Below are positions 8,876 through 16,760 of a stretch of 25,443 bases of DNA, piece by piece (position 1 is the first letter of the stretch; each line of letters opens with the position of its first letter). The notes beneath the pieces were generated by a model. It ran no database searches. It saw nothing but the letters and a program-made list of their open reading frames with translations, and had not been told where the DNA came from. Source of the DNA: Anaerolineae bacterium (GTDB lineage: Bacteria; Chloroflexota; Anaerolineae; B4-G1; SLSP01); contig JAFGSL010000616.1 of NCBI GenBank assembly GCA_016934645.1, positions 1 through 25,443 on the forward strand, read 5' to 3'. Both the position numbers and the translations under genes were made by a program.

Positions 8876-11800
8876 GCTGGAATCTCCATATCCAGCGTGA
8901 AATAGAACGTCGTGCCACAGCCTTTACCTTCTGACTCAATCCAGATTTTACCGCCATGTGTCTCGATAATGCGCTTGACTAGTGCCAATCCGACGCCGGT
9001 GCCCTCGCTCTGCGAATCTAGCTTATTGAACAGATTAAAGACCTGATCTTGGTACTGTGCTTCGATGCCTATGCCGTTGTCGTGCACATAGAAAACCGGC
9101 CCGGTTTCGGTCTGTTGTACTCCAATTTCGACCCGTGGTTTGGGTTGTTCGCCTGTGAATTTGCACGCGTTGTCCAAAAGGTTCTGCACGACCTCCACCA
9201 ATCGCGCTCGGTCGCCATAGACTTCAGGCAGGTCTGGGGCGATCTCCACCTGTATCCCGCGTGCCTCAATGCGCCCGTGCACTGCCTCAGCAGCCTCGCT
9301 GGCGATGGCTTCGAAGGATACCTCTTCGGGTGGGTTCATAACCCGTCCGATGCGCGAGAGTTCCAGCAACTCATCAAGTAGGGTCTGCATCCGAGCGAGC
9401 GCATCGTTGATGCGGGCAACATCGGTCTTAACTCGTTCGGTATTATCCGACAGGGCATCTTTCTCCAAAAAGCCGACAAAACCGCCGATGGTGATCAGCG
9501 GGCTTTTGAGGTCATGCGAGACGGTGTAGGTGAAGCGCTCCAGCTCAGCATTCTTGGTTTCCATCTCGGCCTGGATGCGTTTGCGTTCCTCCAGTTCCTG
9601 TTGGGCCGCCGTGAACAGCCTGGCGTTTTCGATAGCTATCATCGCCTGGACGCCAACGCCGGTAAGAATCTCGGCATGGCGATTGTTATAGGCGTTCATC
9701 GTGTAACTCTGGACCGAAAGTACACCCATGACACGCTCTTTCTGCCACAGTGGCACGATGAGAATGGAGGCCGATTTGCGGCTCTTGTCGCCCAGACCGG
9801 CTTGCATGGCTTGCATAGGGACCTGTAATTCTTCCGCACTGCGGTGCAGGATGATAGGCTGCCCGGTACGTAGCACATAGGCAAGCTTTGTGTCGGGACC
9901 CAAAGACAGGTCAGGTTCATGGTAGCGGACGCCCATATCATACACGATAGGGAAGGACATCTGGTTGTGCTCAGCATTGTAGAGAGCGATATAGAATGCG
10001 TCCGCTGGCACAGTTCGTTGGATCTGGTGATAAATAACCTCGAGCACGCTGTCCGGGTCCTGCAAAGTCGAAATGGCGCGGCTGATTTCGTTTGTCGTCG
10101 CCAGATATTCGGCCCGGTGTTGCGCTTCTTCGTACAATTGCGTGTTTTCGATGGTGACCGCGGCTTGGTCAGCGAACAGGCTAAGCAGTTGTATCTCATC
10201 CTCGCTGAAAATTCCCGGTTGTTCGGTGTCGGTGACGTTCAATGTGCCGATGACACGATTTCTGGCCTTGAGCGGCACACTCAAAACGCGGCGAGCGCCT
10301 AGCTTCTCGAAGGTTGGTGACCGTCCCTCCCACTCTCGATAATCCTCGACCATCATTAGCTTGCCCTCTTGCACGGCGCGACCGGCCAGTCCTTCGCCCA
10401 GCTTCAGTCGCACACCCAGATAGTCGACCGGTAGGTTGTGCAAGGCGACGAGTTCGAGCGTCTGGTCGGGTCGCAGCAGGTACAGACTCCCTTGCAGGGC
10501 GCCGATGAGCGCTGCCCCGTGCTCGACAACCTCGTGCAGTAATGTCGTCATATCAAGTTGCGCATTGATATCCAATGAGGCTTCATACAGCTTACGCAGC
10601 TCCAGCGCGCGTCGTGCCAACGCCGCCTCTGCCTGCTTGCGCTCGGTGATGTCGACCAATTGCCCCATTGTACGCACTCTTCCGGCAGCATCTCTGACAA
10701 CCGTTGCGCTCATTTCGGCATAGCGTACCTGACCATCTTGCCGCAATACAGTCAGTTCGTAGCGGGAAGGGAGCTGCTCTCCGCGTCGCCGGCGGATATA
10801 GTAGTCCACGACAAAGGTGCGGCTTTCATCAGAGAGAACGTTGCGAAAATCCATCCCAACGAGTTCCTCGCTTGAATACTGCAATATGCGACACAGCTCA
10901 TCGTTGACGTAAGCAAAGCGATAGGCATCATCAACCATAAAAATACCGACCAAGGCGTTTTCAACAATGGAACGGTATTTTTCCTCGCTTTCTCGCAACG
11001 CTTCCTCTGTCTGCTTGCGCCGGGTAATGTCGCTGTGCGTTCCAATGACTCGCAACGGTTTACCGTCTTCAGTCCACTCGACCACCTGACCACGATCCAG
11101 AATCCATTTGTACGTGCCGTCTTTGCATTGCACGCGGTGCTCGCTGGTATAGACTGGAATCTTACCCTCCAGATGCTTGCGGATTTCCTCGTAGACATAA
11201 TCTCGATCATCCGGATGCATGCGCGTATCCCATTCGGCTAGCGCGTTGCCAATCTCCTGTTCCTCAAAACCAAGCATCGTTTTCCACTGCCGGGAGTAAT
11301 AGACTTGATTCGTTTGTGCGTTCCAGTCCCACACCCCGTCGCCTGCGCCTTCCAGCGCGAACTGCCAGCGTGCTTCGCTCTCTCGCAGCGCCTCTTTTGC
11401 CATCGCTGCTTCAACGACTGTGCTTGACAGCGAGTAGGCCATCAGGAGGATCATTGCTAGATAACCATACTCGATGGCATAGACAAAATGATACACATTT
11501 TGCCCTACCAATGTATCATTGATAGCCGCCATATACATGCAACCCAACGCCAGAAGTAATGGGATGGCTTCGCGCCGGTGTCCGCGCCAGTAAAAACGCG
11601 CGCTGATCCACAGAATGTAGGTGGAGGCCGCCATTCCTACAATACCCTGAAATGCCGAGAACGCTCCCAAGGTTGCCTCGTAATAGGTGATCTGTTGGCC
11701 AAAGGGAAGAATAATTGTTTTGATGGCAGGCTGATCGACAAGCCAGGTGAAGTGGCTGTGGTCCACGCTCTGGACAATAACAGCAAGTGCATAATATGCC

Positions 11801-12105
11801 GAAAATAGATAGGTCATTATTCCGGGCTTTTGCTCTGTGTAGTCAAGCACAAACCACACAAAAAAAGTGGTCAAGAACGCCAGGGCAATAAACTGCAGTC
11901 GTTGCCACTGTGCCCCCTCGGCGACCGAACTGGCATTGTACAATCCGGCACAGAATACATCATAGCCCCCCGTTGCCAGACACAGCAGCGCAAAGGTCAA
12001 GTCCTCGCGGTGCTGTTTTCGCCGGAAATAGATGAGCAGGTGATACAGGCCAACATAAATGGAAATGCTGGCGATGACAATTACGGGTATGGATTGTGCG
12101 TTCAT
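8872..12105 (-). CDS. HK-E: 7TM-PAS-PAS-GAF-GAF sensor histidine kinase
   Basis: The largest kinase here, 1077 aa. Seven hydrophobic segments (about 7-27, 37-57, 70-90, 95-115, 145-168, 180-200, 207-228) form the membrane head. PAS 1 spans about 245-363 with a PAC-like end (GTHSDITRRK); PAS 2 spans 372-490 (GQLVDITERK). GAF 1 spans about 505-660 (SVPLKARNRVIGTLNV..., QAAVTIENTQLYEE) and GAF 2 about 665-832 (LIVPLWQKERVMGVLSVQS, AMIAIENARLF). The shared core has H864, N979, DNGIGI 1009-1014 and GTGVGL 1035-1040. The ATG is preceded by GGGAG with a 5-nt gap, 10 nt after the HK-F stop. The stacked PAS and GAF domains suggest several inputs into one output, but no cofactor-binding residue (for example a chromophore cysteine) could be assigned. 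Confidence 0.95.
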   Translation of the reverse strand: MNAQSIPVIVIASISIYVGLYHLLIYFRRKQHREDLTFALLCLATGGYDVFCAGLYNASSVAEGAQWQRLQFIALAFLTTFFVWFVLDYTEQKPGIMTYLFSAYYALAVIVQSVDHSHFTWLVDQPAIKTIILPFGQQITYYEATLGAFSAFQGIVGMAASTYILWISARFYWRGHRREAIPLLLALGCMYMAAINDTLVGQNVYHFVYAIEYGYLAMILLMAYSLSSTVVEAAMAKEALRESEARWQFALEGAGDGVWDWNAQTNQVYYSRQWKTMLGFEEQEIGNALAEWDTRMHPDDRDYVYEEIRKHLEGKIPVYTSEHRVQCKDGTYKWILDRGQVVEWTEDGKPLRVIGTHSDITRRKQTEEALRESEEKYRSIVENALVGIFMVDDAYRFAYVNDELCRILQYSSEELVGMDFRNVLSDESRTFVVDYYIRRRRGEQLPSRYELTVLRQDGQVRYAEMSATVVRDAAGRVRTMGQLVDITERKQAEAALARRALELRKLYEASLDINAQLDMTTLLHEVVEHGAALIGALQGSLYLLRPDQTLELVALHNLPVDYLGVRLKLGEGLAGRAVQEGKLMMVEDYREWEGRSPTFEKLGARRVLSVPLKARNRVIGTLNVTDTEQPGIFSEDEIQLLSLFADQAAVTIENTQLYEEAQHRAEYLATTNEISRAISTLQDPDSVLEVIYHQIQRTVPADAFYIALYNAEHNQMSFPIVYDMGVRYHEPDLSLGPDTKLAYVLRTGQPIILHRSAEELQVPMQAMQAGLGDKSRKSASILIVPLWQKERVMGVLSVQSYTMNAYNNRHAEILTGVGVQAMIAIENARLFTAAQQELEERKRIQAEMETKNAELERFTYTVSHDLKSPLITIGGFVGFLEKDALSDNTERVKTDVARINDALARMQTLLDELLELSRIGRVMNPPEEVSFEAIASEAAEAVHGRIEARGIQVEIAPDLPEVYGDRARLVEVVQNLLDNACKFTGEQPKPRVEIGVQQTETGPVFYVHDNGIGIEAQYQDQVFNLFNKLDSQSEGTGVGLALVKRIIETHGGKIWIESEGKGCGTTFYFTLDMEIPA

Positions 12106-12115
12106 ATCATCTCCC

Positions 12116-13840
12116 TTACCGTATTCCTGCCAGGGTAAAGCAAAACGTCGATCCTGTGCCTACTTCCGATTCGATCCAAATCCTTCCACCATGGGTCTCG
12201 ACAATCCGTTTGACCAAGGCCAAGCCGATGCCGGTGCCTTCGCCAGTGGAATCGAGTTTGTTGAACAAGCCAAAGACTTGGTCGTGATAACGCGGATCGA
12301 TGCCAATGCCGTTGTCACGCACGTAGAAGACAGCCTCGCCACCATCCTGCCGCGCGCCAATATCGATCTGTGGGTGGGGATGATCACCCATGAACTTGCA
12401 GGCGTTGTCTATCAGGTTTTGCACCACTTCCACCAGCCGCGCCCGATCGCCGTGGACGGTGGGCAGGCCCGGCGCAATCACCACTTCCACCCCGCGTGCC
12501 GTGATACGCCCCTGAACCAGCGCAATAGCCTCACGGGCGATGGCCTCAAACGCAACTTCTTCTGGTGGATTCATCAAGCGTCCGATGCGCGATAATTCCA
12601 GCAATTCACTCAACAATCGCTGCATCTTGGTAATCGCATCGTCAATGTAGATTATGTCCTGTCTAACCTGCTCCACGTTGCCAGCCATAGCATCCTGTTC
12701 CAAAAAACCAGCGAAGCCGCTGATGGTAATCAGCGGACTTTTCAGGTCATGCGAGACGGTATACGTGAAACGCTCCAATTCAGTGTTTTTGATCTCCAGA
12801 TCTGCGACAAGCGCTTCACGCTCGCGCGTGGCCTGAATACGTTCGGTGATATCGCGGTCAATGCCGATAATCAGTAATTCGTCGCCAAATGGAACTGATA
12901 CTGCAGCATATTCAACAATGTTATCTCTTCCATCAGGGCGATTCCAGCTGAAGATCCCATGGTGTGGCTGCCGATTCCATACTGCCCAGACATAGGCTTC
13001 TTGGTCTGTATCCAGCGGCCTTTGAAAGTGTCGTGTGTCGCCAACGGACAATAGTTCTTCCTTGGTCCGTCCGGCCATACGCGCATACTGCTCGTTGCAG
13101 TCCTCCAGGATGCGTGTCCCGTCATGAGATTCGCGGTGAACGCTGATGCCATCGAAGGCGCTTTCGAAAATCAAACGCAACCTCTGCTCAGACTCGCGCA
13201 AGGTGGCTTCGGCTTGCTGCCGCTCAGCAACTTCTACACGCAGATCAGCGGTAGTAGCACGTGCGCGGACCAGGGCAAGCTGCAATTGACGGGTCGAAAA
13301 CCATTGCAACAAGGCGATGCCGACGAAGCCCCCGCTCAAGGTAATGGCAACGGCAAGTTGATCATCCAAAGGTCGTGGTTCGTAGGCTCCGGCTAAACCA
13401 ATATGCGTGATGATACATAGTCCTACCATAACCCACTGCGCCCGGTTTCCGATCAATATTCCGGTCAACAAGATGGCCAATCCGTAGAAAACGACAAATG
13501 AGGTATGCCAACCGATCGAGGAACCGAACGCGCCCAAGCCGAACATCAATACTGGGGCGAGATAACTCCCCCACTGCCATCGTCCGCGCCTGGCTAACGC
13601 CCAACACAAAATCGAGGGCGCATCTAGCGCGAGCATAATCGCTACATCAATCCAGGCGAACACACCTATGATCCAGCCAGCAGCCACCAGGAGTGTGAAG
13701 AGTGATAGTGCCGTCACCATCAAGATCAGTACCCACTCGGTCAGGTACTGTTTCCGCCCGATATCATCTGTCGCAAAGTGCGTCTTTGGCCGGATCAGTC
13801 TAATAATCCGGGCACCAAATCCAGAGATCCGTCCCCACAT
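12116..13840 (-). CDS. HK-F: membrane PAS sensor histidine kinase
   Basis: Membrane histidine kinase of 574 aa. I chose the ATG at 13838-13840 because AAGGA lies 9 nt upstream; a GTG at 13859-13861 in the same frame adds 7 residues but overlaps HK-G and lacks a ribosome site. From the ATG, residues about 33-183 hold some five or six hydrophobic segments, followed by a linker helix, one PAS domain (about 218-335, IFESAFDGISVHRE...IIGIDRDITE), a coiled coil and the core: H364, N479, DNGIGI 509-514, GTGIGL 535-540. The PAS and membrane layout match HK-C, while parts of the core (ISGF, FLEQD, QDG..., VFYVRDNGIGIDP) match HK-H better, pointing to mosaic ancestry. It starts 2 nt after the HK-G stop. 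Confidence 0.93.
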   Translation of the reverse strand: MWGRISGFGARIIRLIRPKTHFATDDIGRKQYLTEWVLILMVTALSLFTLLVAAGWIIGVFAWIDVAIMLALDAPSILCWALARRGRWQWGSYLAPVLMFGLGAFGSSIGWHTSFVVFYGLAILLTGILIGNRAQWVMVGLCIITHIGLAGAYEPRPLDDQLAVAITLSGGFVGIALLQWFSTRQLQLALVRARATTADLRVEVAERQQAEATLRESEQRLRLIFESAFDGISVHRESHDGTRILEDCNEQYARMAGRTKEELLSVGDTRHFQRPLDTDQEAYVWAVWNRQPHHGIFSWNRPDGRDNIVEYAAVSVPFGDELLIIGIDRDITERIQATREREALVADLEIKNTELERFTYTVSHDLKSPLITISGFAGFLEQDAMAGNVEQVRQDIIYIDDAITKMQRLLSELLELSRIGRLMNPPEEVAFEAIAREAIALVQGRITARGVEVVIAPGLPTVHGDRARLVEVVQNLIDNACKFMGDHPHPQIDIGARQDGGEAVFYVRDNGIGIDPRYHDQVFGLFNKLDSTGEGTGIGLALVKRIVETHGGRIWIESEVGTGSTFCFTLAGIR

Positions 13841-13842
13841 CG

Positions 13843-16719
13843 TCAGATTTCCTTTTTCCACTCATTACTGGGTAAGGGCAAGGTGAAATAAAACGTGGTA
13901 CCTTCCTCTAGCTGGCTCTCGATCCAGATTTTGCCACCGTGGATCTCGATGATACGCTTGACCAGGGCTAAGCCGATGCCGGTGCCCTCGCTTTGGGGAT
14001 CAAGCTTGTCGAACAGGCCAAAAATCTTGTCGTGATACTGCGGATCAATGCCGATGCCGTTATCACGCACAAAGAAGACCGGTCCATCGCCACTCTCCCG
14101 TACACCGATTTCGATCCGCGGGTGCGGCTGTTCGCCCATGAACTTGCAGGCGTTGTCCACTAGGTTTTGTACCACTTCGACCAAGCGTGTTTGGTCACCG
14201 AACACTACGGGCAGGCCGAGAGCGATTTCCACCTGTATTCCGTGCGCCTCAATGCGCCCATGTACTGCCTCAACGGCCTCGCGGGCGATGGCTTCGAACG
14301 GCACCGCTTCTGGCGGATTCATAATCCTACCAATGCGCGAAAGCTCCAGGAGTTCATCCAACAAGTGCTGCATTTTGGCAACGGCGTCATTGACTTGGGT
14401 GATGTCAGCCTTGACGCGTTCTGTGTTACCAGACAGAGCATCCTTTTCCAAGAAGCCGGTAAAGCCACCGATAGTAATAAGCGGGCTTTTCAGATCGTGC
14501 GACACAGTGTAGGCAAACCGTTCCAGCTCAGCATTCTTGACCTCTAACTCAGCGATCAGGGCTTCGCGTTCTGCCTCAAGATGTTTGCGCTCAGTGATGT
14601 CCATGCCAATCGTCGCCACGCCAAACGGATCGCCTTTAGCGTCGACAAGCAGCGTATAGAACCACTCACAGATGAACGGGCGACCATCTTTGGTATAATT
14701 TGTTACAATACGATGCTGGTCCCCCTTTTGCGCCAATATGTCATGCTTTTGCTGTTCAAGCTGTTCGGAATAATCCGGGATTTGATTGCGCACTACTTCT
14801 GGGGCCATAATCTCGACTGCATAGCGTCCGATGACTTCTTCCGCCCGGTAGCCGTATAGTTGCTCTGCCGCCGGATTCCAGGCGACCACTCGAAAATCCA
14901 GGTCCCATTCGATCACTGCCAACGGGGAGCGCTCGATCAACACCGACAACCGCTGTTGCGAGATCCGGATCGCCTCTTCAGCTTGTTCGCGTTCGGTGAT
15001 GTCGCGCGTGTTGAGGACTAATCCGGCAATGGCCGGTTCACTCAGCAGGTTGCGCCCCACGCCTTCGTGGATGTGCCATGTGCCGTCAGCATGACGGATG
15101 CGTGCATGGGTTGTCTCGGCATGCGTGACTAATTGCTCTAAAAGATACGGCCATGCAGTCCTCATCTGCGCGGCATCTTCAGGATGCAGCAGCGTAAAGA
15201 CGCTCTGGCCGATCAAACCCTCTGGTGCATAGCCCATAACGCGCTGGACTGATGAACTGGCGTATTGGATGACACCTTCTGTATCGAGGATGAGAATCAT
15301 ATCACTGGCGTTTTCGGTTAGGGCGCGAAAGCGGGCTTCGCTGGCACGGAGGGCCTGCTCAGAATGTTTACGCTCGGTGACGTCGCGGGCGATCGCGCCC
15401 AGGCGGTATCCTTTCTGGGTGGCAATGGGAAACAACGACTGTTGGACAAACACGCGTTTTCCATCCGGACGGTGTACTTCAGCCTCAATCCCTGACATGT
15501 AGGGCGGAAATTGTCCTGTACGCACAATATCGAGCACGATTTTCTTGATGCGTTCATCATCCCCAGGCTTGCGACGTTCTGGAGCAACCATTTCAGACTG
15601 AATATCCCAGAGTGCCATTCCAATAGCATCTGTGCGACTCAAACCCGAAATCTGTTCCTGCGCCTGATTCCACTCGACTACCTTACCATTCTCATCAATG
15701 AGCGCAAACCCTTCGGATGACTGCTCAATAAAGCCACGGAATTTCTGTTCGCTTGCACGCAGTGCGTCCTCAGCTTGCCTCCGCTCAGTGATGTCGTGCA
15801 ACAGGGCCATATAGGCTGACTGACCTTCCCACTCAGTTTCGACGACGCGCACCTCAGCCACTTGCGGGGATGCGCCTTTTCCCGATATTTCAAGTGCTGC
15901 GTTCTGGGCGGATGCTATCGAAAAGGGTGAGGAAGAGCCAATCAACTGCTCGGGTTGTCGAGCGAAAAACACTCCGGCGGCCTGGTTAGCAAAGCGCACA
16001 ACTTCCTGTCGATCGATGATCAGGATTCCATCAATGCCGCGCTCAACAATATTGTGAAAACTGGCTATGCTCGTTGACAGGAGGCGATTGGCTGTTTCCA
16101 GGTCTTGTGCCCGTTCGTCCAGCAACGTGCGCGCTTGCAACGCTTCCTGGTTGGCTGCGTTGGCCGCTCGAAGAGCTTTACCAAAAAACCATTGGCTCGT
16201 TGCCGTCATAATAATCGTCATTGTAAAGCCGATGCCTTCAACGATTATGGGCGAAACGCTGACCGGATTAGGCAATTCGCGCAGGACAAGCCAGTTTTGC
16301 CCAAAAGCCAGGGCAAAGGCAAGATATGTTACCATGCTGACTATAGCCGTGATGATGCCAGCGCGAGGTGTCGCCAGGACAGTAGCGACCACGGTCAAAG
16401 CTAATAGAAACTGGCGCCCGCCGCCAGCCAGCCAACCCGAGTAAAGAGAAAAGACGCCGAATCCGTACAGCATGACAATGAATCCGTAAGCACGCCATTC
16501 ATCGCGCACCGAAGGGAGAATCGTCAGAAGGACCACCACAATGTAGGCAATAATGTAGATAGGCAGAGTAAAGGTGTAGCCGAATCCACTCCACCATCGC
16601 CAAAGGCTAGCAACGACGCCTACAAGTCCCAACACCAGGATAGTGCCCAACTGAATCCTGACCGCACGGTGTCGCTGTTGGCGCAACCAGATTGTCCAAT
16701 CCATTGGCCTTGCGTTCAC
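13843..16719 (-). CDS. HK-G: membrane sensor histidine kinase with four PAS domains
   Basis: Membrane histidine kinase of 958 aa from the GTG at 16717-16719, chosen because AAGGAG sits 8 nt upstream; the frame is open to a TTG at 16782 that overlaps HK-H and has no ribosome site. Hydrophobic segments occupy about residues 23-180. Four PAS domains follow at about 217-314, 326-449, 462-576 and 587-709; each ends in a PAC-like D-(I/V)-T-E-R motif (HDITERR, RDVTERK, RDITERE, MDITERK). The core has H741, N856, DNGIGI 886-891 and GTGIGL 912-917. It has AYTVSHD where the others have TYTVSHD. Its core resembles HK-E most (ALSGNTERVKAD, HGIQVEIA). The tandem PAS domains suggest redox, energy or small-ligand sensing, but the cofactors are unknown. 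Confidence 0.93.
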   Translation of the reverse strand: MNARPMDWTIWLRQQRHRAVRIQLGTILVLGLVGVVASLWRWWSGFGYTFTLPIYIIAYIVVVLLTILPSVRDEWRAYGFIVMLYGFGVFSLYSGWLAGGGRQFLLALTVVATVLATPRAGIITAIVSMVTYLAFALAFGQNWLVLRELPNPVSVSPIIVEGIGFTMTIIMTATSQWFFGKALRAANAANQEALQARTLLDERAQDLETANRLLSTSIASFHNIVERGIDGILIIDRQEVVRFANQAAGVFFARQPEQLIGSSSPFSIASAQNAALEISGKGASPQVAEVRVVETEWEGQSAYMALLHDITERRQAEDALRASEQKFRGFIEQSSEGFALIDENGKVVEWNQAQEQISGLSRTDAIGMALWDIQSEMVAPERRKPGDDERIKKIVLDIVRTGQFPPYMSGIEAEVHRPDGKRVFVQQSLFPIATQKGYRLGAIARDVTERKHSEQALRASEARFRALTENASDMILILDTEGVIQYASSSVQRVMGYAPEGLIGQSVFTLLHPEDAAQMRTAWPYLLEQLVTHAETTHARIRHADGTWHIHEGVGRNLLSEPAIAGLVLNTRDITEREQAEEAIRISQQRLSVLIERSPLAVIEWDLDFRVVAWNPAAEQLYGYRAEEVIGRYAVEIMAPEVVRNQIPDYSEQLEQQKHDILAQKGDQHRIVTNYTKDGRPFICEWFYTLLVDAKGDPFGVATIGMDITERKHLEAEREALIAELEVKNAELERFAYTVSHDLKSPLITIGGFTGFLEKDALSGNTERVKADITQVNDAVAKMQHLLDELLELSRIGRIMNPPEAVPFEAIAREAVEAVHGRIEAHGIQVEIALGLPVVFGDQTRLVEVVQNLVDNACKFMGEQPHPRIEIGVRESGDGPVFFVRDNGIGIDPQYHDKIFGLFDKLDPQSEGTGIGLALVKRIIEIHGGKIWIESQLEEGTTFYFTLPLPSNEWKKEI
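13850..13854 (-). promoter_or_regulatory. Ribosome binding site deciding the HK-F start
   Basis: AAGGA on the minus strand, 9 nt before the ATG at 13838-13840 and inside the last codons of HK-G. No such motif precedes the alternative GTG at 13859-13861. Confidence 0.6.
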
Positions 16720-16727
16720 GTTATCAT

Positions 16728-16733
16728 CTCCTT
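16728..16733 (-). promoter_or_regulatory. Ribosome binding site deciding the HK-G start
   Basis: AAGGAG on the minus strand, 8 nt before the GTG at 16717-16719, in the short gap after the HK-H stop (16761). This strong site makes the GTG more likely than the upstream TTG. Confidence 0.75.
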
Positions 16734-16760
16734 GCGCACTTAGATCCTCACCCCGACGTA